Source of the DNA: Monosporascus cannonballus | Lineage: Eukaryota; Ascomycota; Sordariomycetes; Xylariales | Direction of reading: 5' to 3' | Length of the DNA stretch: 64,000 nt | NCBI GenBank assembly: GCA_004154925.1 | Contig: QJNS01000133.1 | Location: forward strand, 124,001 to 188,000 | Shown here: one piece after another, positions 49,690-61,120 of the stretch | Position numbering within the stretch: position 1 is the first letter of the stretch | Layout of the letters: each line of letters opens with the position of its first letter | Program-made: the position numbers and the translations under genes | The notes under the pieces: model-generated | What the model was told of the DNA's origin: nothing | Databases searched by the model: none | What the model saw: only the letters and a program-made list of their open reading frames with translations

Positions 49690-52600
49690 GCACTGGTATA
49701 CCGCAATGGTGGACTGCGGAGCTCTGGGCGGAAATTATATTACACCAAATATGGTTAATAAGTTTAGATTGCCATAGAAATACAAATTGAAACCTTACAC
49801 AGCGACAAATGCCGAAAGTTAGGAATTCGCCTACAACAATAAAAAAGTTATACGCGAAATTAATCCCCTCGAGATTTTTGTTAAAGGACGATACTAAACG
49901 ATTAATTTCGACATTATTTTATTCGGAAATTACGATATGATCTTAGGATTACTATGGATACGCCAATACGGAGTTTTAATTAACGGAGAAACTGGCCAGG
50001 TAAAGTTTATTTTACTTTTTGTTAATAAACAAAAAAAAAGAAAAAATTAAGATCTTAACATTTAATCGATACCTACGACGAATGCAGATATAAAAATACG
50101 ACAAATACCTTATTACCCAAAAAAACAAAATATAAAAAAAACGGACATTAAAAGAATATAACGTATTATTGTTATTATTAAAACGAAATTAAAATAATTA
50201 AATAACGATTGAAAATAATAAGAATAATAGCGTAAAAGATTAAAAGATTTAATTAATATATTATTATAATATTACAGATATAAATAGTTTTTTAAAAAAC
50301 TTTAATACGAAATTATTAAAATATAATAAATAAAATTATAAAATAATTTTTAAAAAAGGATTTTCGATAAAGTTTTACCTTACTTATAATTTTAATAAAA
50401 ACGAATTACGTATTTTCAAAAAATATTTAGAAAATCGGCTATAAAAAGAATAAATTCGATTTTCGAAATCACCGGTAAAATATCTTATATTCTTTGTACT
50501 TAAGAAAAATATGAAATTACGATTTATAATTAATTATCGATAACTAAATAATATTATTATTAAAAATCGAATATTATTACTTTTAATTATGGAAATAAAA
50601 AACCGACTTTATAAAATTAAATAATTTATAGTATTCGATTTTCGAAATAAATATAAGCTTATCAAAATTAAGAAAAAATATAAATAAAAAATAACTTTTA
50701 AAATAAAATACAAATTATTTAAATATTTAATTATATTAATAAAAGTTACGAACGTATTAATAACTTTTTAACGAATAATAAATTACGTATTACAAAAATA
50801 GCTTAATATTTTTATTATTTGTTATCTCGACGACATTTTTATTTTTTCCGAATTAAAAAAAATATATATAAAATATGTTTATAATGTTTTTTAAATTTTA
50901 TAAAACGTAAAATTACTTATTAATCCCGAAAAAAGTTAATTCTATATATAAGAAGTAAAATATTTAAAATATATTATTACCTTAAAATATATTAAAATAA
51001 ATTTTAAGAAAATTATTGCAATTATAAAATAATAAACGTTAACGATAATTAAAAAAGTATAGTTATTTTTTGTATTCGTTAATTATTATAAGAAATTTAT
51101 TCGAAATTTTAATAAAATAATTATACCTTTAGTAAATTTTACGAAAAAGAAATTTAAATAAATATTAAATACGGAAAAATATTTTAAAGTATTAAAAATA
51201 TAACTATTAACAAGTTAGTATTAATTATATACGATTTGAATTATTTTATTAAATTAAAAACCGATATTTCGGATTACGCGTTAAACGTAATAATCGGATA
51301 ATAAGATAATTCAGGCAAATTATACCTTATTATATTTTTTTCTTATAAATTAAAAAAAAAACCGAACTTAATTACGGTATTTCAAATAAGGAATTTATGG
51401 CCATTATTATGGCATTTCGGGAATTTAAGTATTTCGTAAAGGGAAATTTGTACCAGATTAAGGTTTATATAAATTATTAAAATCTTATACGACATATTAC
51501 AATTAAGGAATTTATAAAATAATAATTTTAATATGTAATAAAATTGGCGAATTTCGATTTTGTTATTATCTATAAAAGAAATTTAAAAAACGGCAAAATA
51601 AATACCTTAAATAAACGGTTAAACCTTGAAAAAGAATTGGTTAAAATTAATTATATAATTTTTGATATTATTATAAAAAGATATTTACGCTTATAATAAA
51701 TTACGATAATTCGGCCAATATTTTGTAATATATATTAAAAAATCTAATAGTATAACGATAATTTTTTAACAAATTAAAAACCGAATAAAATATAAATTTC
51801 CAAAAAATATAAAAAAGATTTAATACGAAAAATATATAAATGTTAATTATATAAATATTTAAAGATTTACAAAACCTTAAAGCGATTTTAACGTATATAT
51901 TTTTTTTCCAAAATAAAATTAATAATATAAAAAGTTCTACGATACTACGATATTTATGTTAAAATAAAAGCTTAACGACATAAGTTATACGGAAAATTAT
52001 AACTGTTATTAATTGCAAAATAACCATAATATTTAATTATATTTAATTTTATTATTAAATTTTTTATATTAAAAAATTTAATTACGGAAATATATTACAA
52101 TAGCATTTTTGTAATTCTCGATCGATTTACAAATTCTTTTATTTTTTACCATATTATAAAAATACAAATACCGAATGATTAATATATATTTTTTTAAAAT
52201 ACATTTTTAATATATACGGATTATTAATAAAAATTATATTAAATAAAGAAGTAATATTTATATTTAAGTTTTAATAAAGCTTTATGGTATAATTCGGCCT
52301 AAATCATAAATTATTTAATATATTTAAACCTTAAATAAATAAGTAAATAAATAAATAAATAAATAAACCAAAGTTTTAAAAATTTATTTACGATATTATA
52401 TTAATTATAAATAAAATAATTAGGTTATGAAATTCCGATTATTTAATTAATTTATAATATTAATTATTACGAAAATATTAAAATAATACTTCCAAACGTA
52501 AATTTTGATTTTATTTTAAAAATTTATACAAAAATGCGCGATAACGGTTTAATTAATATCAAAATAATTTTTACGTTAAAATAATTACGATAACTGTATT

Positions 52601-53100
52601 AAAAAATAAAATTAAAATTAAAATTCGTAGGAAATTAAATAAATAAATATTATAACTAAAAAATATTAAAAAGATTAATTTCGAAAAAAGGGAAATAATT
52701 TTCCTTGCTATAAAAAATATTTAAATAAAACGACCTAATAAAAAATTCAATTTTAAATATATCTATTTATACAAAATTACCAAGAAAATCTTAAAAAATA
52801 ATTATTAATTATATTTTTTAGTAAAAGTTAAATTCTATTTAATTTTTTATATTTCTTTATTTAAGTTAATAATAAATATTATTAAAGTATATATAATATA
52901 AAACGACGTAAAAATAAAAAATAAATAAACATACAAAATAAAGACAATATTTGATATATAAAAATAAAACGGATTTATATAATATCTAATTAAATGGAAA
53001 AAATACCCAGATTTCGAAAATACTTAAAAACCCGTTAAAAATTTTATTAACGCTTAATACCTATTAAAGATATTTTATTAATAACGGCAAAATTACCCGA
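49690..53100 (+). pseudogene. Pol-only second interior of the composite element
   Basis: Immediately after the LTR the frame reads WYTAMVDCGALGGNYITPNM, the retropepsin active-site region in unusually good condition, followed by LEIFVKGRY and WIRQYGVLINGETGQVKF. RT, RNase H, integrase and a chromodomain remnant (about 52940-53060) follow, all mutated. About 2 kb of gag and leader present in the first interior are missing here, so this unit could not have transposed by itself. Confidence 0.78.
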
Positions 53101-53687
53101 AATAATAATATTCCAGTTTATAAAATTTATGAAAAAAAGCCTTTAATTTACCATATTCCAATTAATAACGTTTATTTTTTTAAAAGTTTAAATTTTAATT
53201 ACGGATTCCGATTTAAATTATGTAAAATTATTAGAATTATTTAAAAATTAAAGGGTACGATTAACAAATTTCGTACCTTAAGATTAATAATATTAACGTT
53301 AACGACGTATGTAAAAAAAAACGCGCAAAAGTTTGGGATAAAGATTTTTCGGCCGTTAACTTTTTTTTTAATTTTTTTAATTTTGCGATATAACCATTAA
53401 TTATGGAAATAAGGATTTTTATTCCGTTATACGAACAATTTCGACGAACATATTCTTTATAACGAAAAACCTTATTTATTATTTGGTAATTAAGTTACCG
53501 AATAAAATAAAAAAAATAAAGTATTACGTTAAAATTTTCGAATTTAATTAAATTAGCTAAGGTAAATTGTTATTCGGTTTTGCAAAAACGATATTTAGAT
53601 ATACCGGAAAATATATTAAAGGTATATGGAAAAAAACTTACCAGAAAAAAAAATTTTAAGGATAAGATTTTAGAAAAAAGGAAATCG

Positions 53688-54073
53688 TATTACGACTTAA
53701 TAAGCCACGGCCTCCAGGAACGGTCGTAACGGAAAAGGTCAAAAAAATTATGTAAATTAGGTTACGTAATGGATTACCAGCTTACTGATAATAAGTTAGT
53801 AAGCCGGATTACCAACTTACTAATAATAAATTAATAAGCCGGATTACCAACTTATTGGTAATAATCCAGTTAAAAAAGAAAAATATATACATTTATTAAT
53901 TCCATAATTTAAATAACTTTAACTTGCAATAATAATTCGTTATTCAAAATACCCTTAGCATTACGAAACGTAATACGTTATTATATCCATTACTCAGATT
54001 CCCACGATACTTCTGCTAACATAAATCCGTCGACTTAAGGTTTAATAGTTGGTTAAACCGCTTAGCCGTCACA
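53688..54073 (+). repeat. Third LTR of the composite Gypsy element
   Basis: Begins TATTACGACTTAATAAGCC and ends CGCTTAGCCGTCACA, the intact form of the right terminus. TTTAT follows, duplicating the left target. It carries mutated 35-bp units. Confidence 0.88.
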
Positions 54074-54252
54074 TTTATGTAATGCGTATTTTTGAATAGT
54101 ATTACGATCTTTATTCAAATTATAATAGGTTGTTAAATATCATGAGTTATGCTGATAAATAGGCAGTGGGACTAGACTTTTGTCCCTTTATTGAAATTGA
54201 AGACTGTTTTTGAACTTCCTGCCGTTCCTATATCTTAGATTGTCTTACTAAA

Positions 54253-54381
54253 ATCAGGCCTTATTTTAGAGATTGTAGCTGCGCCTGTGGCGTAGCTGTG
54301 GCTAAATAACTTTTAGTACTACGTTAATCTAATTTGTAAAAGATCTACAAAAACAACAAAATCTCCAAAATAAGGCCTGAT
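54253..54381. mobile_element. 129-bp MITE with 21-bp terminal inverted repeats
   Basis: The left end ATCAGGCCTTATTTTAGAGAT (54253-54273, shown without its last base: ATCAGGCCTTATTTTAGAGA) matches the reverse complement of 54361-54381 at 20 of 21 positions. The interior is of normal composition and has a second small palindrome (GTAGCTGCGCC...GGCGTAGCTG). There is no coding capacity. A target duplication is not obvious. Confidence 0.7.
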
Positions 54382-54639
54382 AACAAGTTGTGATTTTTTG
54401 GCCTTAATTAGTATCGTTTTATATAAAAACTTTTAAATCTTCTTCCAAATTTGCAAATAAAATAATAATAAAAAATAATTAAACAATAAAACAAAACTAT
54501 ATTTATATACAGTTTTAAAAGAGCTTTTTAATGGTATATAAGATTTTTAATTCGAGGCTAATATAGATAAAATATGACAAAAATAGGCAAAACTTTTAAT
54601 TAATATTTTTTCTAATTCGGAACGCTATTATAATAACGA

Positions 54640-55470
54640 TAAGGTAATTATTGTATATAATATTTAATCACGGGCCTTTTAAAGGTAATTTAATATTGGA
54701 GAAACCCGTCTAATTATATTTTGCCCGTACGGGTTATAGTTATTACGTTATAGGTGTAAGGGCGTTACGAATTTGACTATTTTTAACCTTTTTATAATTA
54801 CAATAATCTAATTACCGTATATAATATTTTTTAATAAACCTTCCAAAGGTAGCTTAATATGAAAAAAGCTCGTACAGTTATATTTTTATCCGTATAGATT
54901 ATGGTTATTATGTTATAACTATAAGAGCGTTACAGATTTAGCTGTCGCTAACTTTTTTTATAGCCGTAACGCAAAAACGATAGCCCGTACGGCCCAAAAA
55001 ATTACTAGACGGGCTTTTTTTATACAAAATATACTAGGGAAGCCCGATATATAATAATACGACCGGTAATTATATTATTGCAGCTATAAGAGCATTACAA
55101 TCGTTTATTTCTCAGAATTAAATTTAATCGTATTAATTCCAACTTTTAGTTAAAGAATTCGAAAAAAATTCTATATATATTAACGTATATTTAATCCGCA
55201 TATAAGGTATGAAAATTATAGGACTTAAATTAGTTACGTTATATCTATAAAAACGTTCCAAATTTAATTACTTTTAATATTTTCCTGCTTACGACGTAAA
55301 AATAGCCCGTACGAGCAAAAGTATAACTAGACGGGCTTTCTTATATTAAATTACCTTTGGATAACCTATAGCAAATTGATATATACGATATTTACGCTGT
55401 TGCAACTATAAAAGCGTTATAGTCGATAATTTTGCCGAATTTTAACTTAACTATATTAGCTCTAATTATT
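54640..55470. repeat. Mutated tandem array, about five units of 160-165 bp
   Basis: The word A/GxGCGTTAC (or its mutated forms) recurs near 54762, 54927, 55091, 55252 and 55412, so the period is 160-165 bp. Each unit also has a GCCCGTACGGGC-type word and an AGACGGGCTTT-type word, the latter two in inverted orientation between the first two and the later units. Composition is AT-rich, as if mutated by RIP like the elements before it. No gene is visible. It could be a satellite or the repeated end of a DNA element. Confidence 0.6.
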
Positions 55471-55637
55471 ATCTAAAAAATTCGAAAAAACGTCTTATAC
55501 GCGTATTAGCTTCTATTTAGTATATATTCGCAATATTAAAATCATTCGATTTAAATTGGTTGTATAAACGAAAAAAATTGTTTATTTTATTAAGAAAAGT
55601 GCTAAATAAAAACATTTTTACGCAACTCCAACTTAGT

Positions 55638-55740
55638 CCTCTCTGGCTCGTTACGGGATACGCTATTTGATTGGTCAATTTTAACGCCTTGGCGTAATCC
55701 ATAAAAGTACATCAAAAATAGAAACGAGCCAGCAGAGAGG
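55638..55740. repeat. Inverted-repeat hairpin element of about 103 bp
   Basis: CCTCTCTGGCTCGTT (55638-55652) pairs with AACGAGCCAGCAGAGAGG (55723-55740) apart from a three-base bulge. The centre contains ACGCC-TT-GGCGT (55684-55695). It marks the right edge of the AT-rich block. It may be a very short MITE. Confidence 0.55.
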
Positions 55741-58700
55741 CCTGAGCTAGCTGAGGTAAATCTTAGACCGATTTGGAACCACTAAAGCACATGCCATGTT
55801 TCTACGCGTTACAACCCCACTCCCCCCCAAAGCAGCTCAAAACGCCAGGCTACCGAAGAAGCTTCACTTCATTGTCTCTAAGATCGCCTTCGTATAGGGC
55901 TCGGACGGCAGTTCGTAGTGCGTCGTTTCTAATCGGGCCGTGAACTAGGAGATGTGTAGCGCTCTTCTCGCTACGGCGGCGCTTCCATCCCATGTTGTAG
56001 GCTATGACCTAACATTTGCACTTGGTGTGGCACTTCGATCTCGTGCAGTAGACCACCACCTAGCTTTCGGACTACTGCATGGGATGGGAGCTCTGTGGGG
56101 CCGTAGAATCCGTAGCGCCGCCGTTAGCTGCATGGCCATATCTAGCAGAAGCTGACTACGCAGCTTGCTTTCTCCTCCGCTAGAGGAAGATTAACGCTGC
56201 AAGTTAAAACGCCGTAGCCACCGCACATAAAACTAGAATTCGAGCCATGGCTCCGCCGGAGAGGGCCGTTTCATTGGCTGGCTGCGGTATTGCCCATGTA
56301 GAAGCCCACGTCTTCAGCCAGGTATCAATGTGATCGGTCCCGATAACTTCTTGGTTCCCAGCCTCAACTGCCTGTAACACACTTTGAGACAGGTCGAGTC
56401 CGGGAGCCTGGGGCCTACAAAGCCCTGCTCGTTTCGAAATCGACAAACACGAAGGCCGCCTGGGAAACGTCCGGCCCGGTTGGAAGATGCCCGCTTATGC
56501 TTCTGAAGTCTGCCATGGGAAGTACTGAGTGGGCCGCTCGACTAGCGGGGAAGGAGTCTCAGATTAAGCATCTGGAAAGGGACTTTGATCATGAGCTTCG
56601 CTGCGTCCCAGGTGATTGGTAGGTTTTCGGCTGCCGTTTCGCACGTACTTCCCGGAAGCTACATAGAGGGGCTCGATGAGTGAGGTATCACGATTCGGGT
56701 TGTGGGGTGCTTCAAAATTCAAATATCGTTGTCCTTACCTAGATCTTGCCCGAGGCTTAGTATCCCAACAGGATTGGAATAGTGAGACCCGTCAAGGTGC
56801 CTTGAAAATGCGGTCGTCGAGAGAAGAGATCGACGTGTTCACGCGGGCACACCCCCGGGAGTGTTGGAGAAAATGGAGCGTCTCGAAGCAACCAGTCCTA
56901 CGTGAAGTCTCCCTAAAATGAATATCGGGCATCCAATCATCGGGCTTGCAATATATGAGTGGCTTGAAGAAGTAGTCGACGAATGGACCAAGCTGTAGTT
57001 GCCGCCCACTTGAGTATCCAGGGGTATTCTCCATTAGTTGCCCCCGCAGGTCCAGATTCTGCCATCTAAGGTGAGAATGTATACTCATATAGAAGTTGTA
57101 TGAAGCATACTTTAGCCATGTTTTCCAGATCGACTTTAGTCACTTACAGGAACGGGGCGCATGGGAAGCAAGAGAAAATAGCTAGATCAAGTTCAATTCT
57201 ATGCAAAGTGTATAGGAGCTTACATAGACGTACGGCGGACCCGGGGGGAGGGATTAACAGGGAACGCCCCTGGATAGTGTACATTCGTGGACAATATCTG
57301 CGTCAGAGGCGCGTCTTAAGGCGACAGAGAGGCAACTGTCTTGCTCTGCAAAAATGATTGTAAGCGACTTGTAACTAACCGGGTCGCTTCATTGATATTC
57401 GGTAATGGATATGCCGTTCACGCTACCCGTTGACTTTAATCGCCTGCCACGGCCCATCTAGCCCCAGGGTCACCCCCTCCACCAATCTGTTGACCAGCCG
57501 ATTTTGAGATTCCCCTTCGCCGCCGAAGCAACATGCAAGAGCGCCGAGGGGGTCGCGAAGCTCATGAGTGACCGCATATTGCCCACCCGCTTATAGACGA
57601 GGAGAGGGGGCGGATAGAAAGGTTAAGCTAAGCATTAGAGCGATAAACTTGCCATTTTAAGTCAGCGGTGCCTGCCGTATCACCTAGCCGTGCTGCCCCT
57701 ACTAAAAGAGCATAGAGCCTCTTGGAGAAAACCGCATGGCTTTGCTATTACAGGATATGCGCGGTAATCCTCCTTGCCTCGTTGCCAAGCATTTTAGAGG
57801 TAAGAATGAAATCAAAATAGAAGCCTTTCATGCGTGGGGCCGATGAGCTGTCTCACCCAAATGACTAAAATAAGGTGTATTGTAGCACTTTGAAAACGGG
57901 GTGGCGATATGAATGTATTGCCCATTGCAGCCTTCCGAATAGACATCTTCAAAAGACTCCCTATCACTCCATGAAGTAGTTATTGTTGTGAGCCGCATGC
58001 ACGTGAGCTGACTTCAAAGAGGAATAATCACGGTATCGAATGCCCCAGAAAAGGCTGGGCAGCTCCAAAGGGATGGACGACAAAATTTATGAACGTGTAA
58101 TATGTCGAGACTAGGTTACGTTTCTCAATATCCGTGGTCAAGAAAAGCCTTAATTTATTTTCCTACCATCAATACTGAGCATTTATAACCTCACGATTCA
58201 ACCTGCCGTCGAGACTAGCACTCAGTCAATAGAGATGAAGCGGCCAGGCACGCGGTCCAATTAAGCCACTTGTCTCAGGACACAGTTCGATGGTAAGCGA
58301 CCTAGTTGATAGCATGCTATCAGGCTCCAGAGGGAACCTCATCGTTACCGTAGAGGGATACAGTGGAATATTGAATGAACCGATAGAGGCAAATGGATTT
58401 TGAATCTGGCTGATTGTCTGAGACGAGTGACATCGGAGCTCTTCGAAGATTGTTTCAAGATAAGCGACTGGGATTCAAAGAAATAGATCATCTCCCGGGC
58501 AATGCAGAACCTCACCGTGCCTTTTCGGTGGGCTGATGGACGTCATATTAAGACCTCGAGCCAAAACGGTCGAAGTTGAAAATGCCACATGCAAATATTA
58601 TAACTCGCCTGGAAATGTACTCAGAGAGATGCGGAGGAGTGTTGTTGTGCGCCAAGACAGCGGAGCCTTACGAAGTAGTTCACCACTATTCTTGCAACAA

Positions 58701-59243
58701 GCCGACCCATCCTCATGGGTTCATGGCTGTAACGCTGGCGGTACAGCCTCCACTAACATTTCTCTGGGGTCTTTTCAGTGCCAACGAAAGAATCGGTTCG
58801 TCACAGCCAGAAATATTGTGTTCAGAGATGCCATTACGTCGAACTCCCTGGTGGCTAGCGATGCGCTGTGATTCTCATTTCGTAACTGATGTCGGACTCG
58901 GTCTAAGAGGCTATCATTTTGAAAGAAGCATATAGGGCACTAACCGTTAGCTCAACAGTAACATATTACAAAGTTCGGATAATAGGCGCTCTTAAACGGG
59001 ATAGAAACAGGACGCCATAAATCTCCAAACCTGGAAGAATGATTTGGCAATAACCTAAAGAGGGTGACCAGCTCTTCCGTATCAATGGACCACATTCGGG
59101 AACCCGGGACATTGTTCGCTGAAGTGGGAATTGCATCATCGAGTACATGTCGTCAGTCCAATAACGGCTGACTGCTCAAGCAGGGCAGACTGATAGTGCT
59201 GCTTGGCCCTTTAGTCCTTTAGATAGTTCCTCTTGATCCATGA

Positions 59244-59301
59244 AATCTAAATAGTGTCCAACCATAGCGTGGGCCTCACTTTTTTCGGCACTATTTAGAT
59301 T
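59244..59301. repeat. Perfect 13-bp inverted repeat, 58 bp in total
   Basis: AATCTAAATAGTG (59244-59256) and CACTATTTAGATT (59289-59301) are exact inverse copies with 32 bp between them. It lies 49 bp left of a MITE. It could be a miniature element or a stem-loop. Confidence 0.75.
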
Positions 59302-59351
59302 CGACATGATGCCAATGCAGTCTAGAGCTGAAGGGCGGGCCACTGCCTGTA

Positions 59352-59662
59352 TCCCCTCGGGTGCTAAGGGAGCACAGCAATAACTGATATCCAGCGATAT
59401 GGCCTGTGCACTTTAAAAATAGGACCTTAGTGGCCAATCACATTAGCTGATGGTAATATGCATCCAATTACATCTATTTTTTAGAGTGATATTTGTATCA
59501 ACATAAGCCAGTAGACAAATCGGTATATCACATACGTCGTCACCATAAGACGCTGCAACCCGCGCTCATCCTATGTATCGAGCCCAAAGTGGATCCGCCT
59601 TCCATATGGTTAGCATTGTCGCCGTTCCAGTTATTGCTGTGCTCCCTTAGCACCCGAGGAGA
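59352..59662. mobile_element. Tc1/mariner-like MITE with 35-bp inverted repeats and TA flanks
   Basis: The left arm 59352-59386 begins TCCCCTCGGGTGCTAAGGGA and matches the reverse complement of 59628-59662 at 34 of 35 positions. TA stands on both sides (59350-59351 and 59663-59664), the target duplication of the Tc1/mariner superfamily. The 241-bp centre codes for nothing recognisable. Composition is normal, so it was either recent or never subject to RIP. Confidence 0.85.
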
Positions 59663-61120
59663 TATAATCTGCTATAATAACAATATCTAGTGAGCAAGGG
59701 TCCGGATTCTCCAAGGCTATGATTTATCCTAGGCGATTATGGAAAGTTTCCCTTCTATCAATCTGATAATCTAGGAGGGCCTTCGGGGAGAGATGTCAGA
59801 ACCAGAACATGCGATTTGTGATATCTCCAAACATAGACCACAGTAGGGATAAGGGATAACAGTTTACGGTCAGAGAGTAAGTAGAATACGGCCTATATGC
59901 TCTGCTCCTGAGCTAATCGGGGTGCCGCTATCGAGAGATCCGAAGGTAGCAGACTGATTGCTATGCACACCTAGGTAGTGTAATCAGGAGAGTCTTCCGT
60001 GATAATTGAGCCTGTTCATGTACTTGGTCGATAATGACGTATCAGGCATCCGTAGCGATACGGATTGCCTGGGCGGCTCAGTTTCCAACATCGCTATTAT
60101 GACACGGATTGTGCGAAGCTAATCGAAGCTCCTAGATTTTTGGCGCTTGTCGAGGGTAAGCAGTGTCTGGATTTAGTAGCATTTTCGTAAAACGATTGCT
60201 CTAGATGTCGGGCCTTGTGGATTACATTAAACCCGGTTCAGCTTGGTAGATCAACGCCACCAGCGGGGTGCGCCCCAGGCTGTTCGGGGACAACGTACGC
60301 GCCCCCGTCCCACGGGCCGTGCCATTGGAATAAGTCCAGAGGGGCTCGTCAATGGGCTAGTTATGGGTGGAGCCAAATAGTGAGTTAGGTTCGATTCCTA
60401 ACAGCGCTAATGGTCTTCGCTGTTTGGGCTGCTGCTAGGGTCGCCGACTAAGCTCTGCCACCAGCTCCCGGACCCTGCCGAACATGAACCTTCCACACAC
60501 GACTTCATTTCCACCGCCACAACCCCAGTTGAAGATGCTGCAGGATCGATGTACTACACGATCTATACACTGCGGGGTCGATCTCCCCGCAGCACTCTTC
60601 TGCATTGCCCAGACGCAAATATTGAATGACCGCCGCGACGATCCCTTGAAGCCCTTCCACTTTCGTTCGCCATGTCGACGGTAGAATAGCAATGGCTGGC
60701 TGAACTGACGCCGCTAGTTAGCCATTGGTCAATTTCCGCTACATTCAACTGTAGAGTGCTAGTTGGAAGGCAACGGAGTATGACGTTGGACACGGCATAC
60801 CCGTTGTAGAATGTGGTAGGGACGGTATATGTAATCATCTAAACCGATTGTTGTCTTGCAATGTAGGTGCTGGCTCTAAATCCTAAAGCGTCAAAGCGGT
60901 CTCATCCGAAGGTCTTAAAGGCTACCGACGCTGTTCTTCACCCACTGCATCGTCTGTAAGCCATGCAGGGACTTCGCAGGGTCTCCCAAAGTTCGTTTTC
61001 ATCCACCGAAACGCAGCCGATAGTTTTCTAACCTCTTTTGCAGGCCTGAGGAAGCGAACTTCTACTGGCTCTTCCCATTCTTCTAGGAAGCCCTCTGAAG
61101 AACGCAAGGTAGACAGTAAT

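Larger units (their letters stand above)
43232..54073 (+). mobile_element. Composite Gypsy element with three LTRs and two interiors
   Basis: LTRs lie at 43232-43616, 49363-49689 and 53688-54073, all in the same orientation. The first interval holds a full gag-pol interior; the second holds pol only. Only the outer ends carry the 5-bp duplication TTTAT (43227-43231 and 54074-54078), so all 10.8 kb occupy a single insertion site. The simplest history is one insertion followed by LTR-LTR exchange with another copy, plus loss of the second gag. It is related to the 28779-35643 element, but its LTRs carry extra 35-bp repeats. Confidence 0.85.
42905..54185. mobile_element. Small inverted-repeat element split by the composite Gypsy insertion
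   Basis: The left part 42905-43231 begins GGACAAAAATGTGGTCTCAT. The right part 54079-54185 ends in the inverse, ACTTTTGTCCC. The reverse complement of the right part aligns with the left part over about 100 bp (shared CATAACTCATGATATTTAACAAC-like stretch, written here from the right arm only in part: ACTCATGATATTTAACAAC). Joined, the original element would be about 434 bp with long, imperfect terminal inverted repeats. No transposase is present, so it is MITE-like. The target duplication could not be fixed. Confidence 0.55.
55741..61120. other. Gene-poor right flank of normal composition
   Basis: I recognise no gene in these 5.4 kb. Overlapping open frames at 58536-58871 and 58576-58935, at 56204-56446 (minus) and around 60435-60840 (minus) are up to 119 codons but carry no known motif. 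They may be chance or decayed host genes. Two inverted-repeat features lie at 59244-59301 and 59352-59662. The part from about 60850 to 61120 should contain the promoter of the NLR gene. Confidence 0.45.

Noticed and set aside
23600..54100. Centromere or mitochondrial DNA as explanation of the AT-rich block
   Set aside because: Mitochondrial DNA is excluded by nested LTR elements with target duplications. A centromere cannot be excluded by sequence, but 31 kb bounded by genes and fully explained by RIP-mutated retrotransposons does not require it.
58536..58935. Two overlapping open frames of 111 and 119 codons
   Set aside because: They overlap in different frames, show no motif, membrane segment or conserved pattern, and are flanked by sequence without gene signals. 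Left inside the gene-poor flank entry.
60385..60401. tRNA T-arm-like stem (TTAGG-TTCGATT-CCTAA)
   Set aside because: The 3' acceptor strand that should follow (about CAGCGCT) has no partner 60-75 bases upstream, and no D-arm or anticodon arm can be drawn. It is only a chance B-box match.
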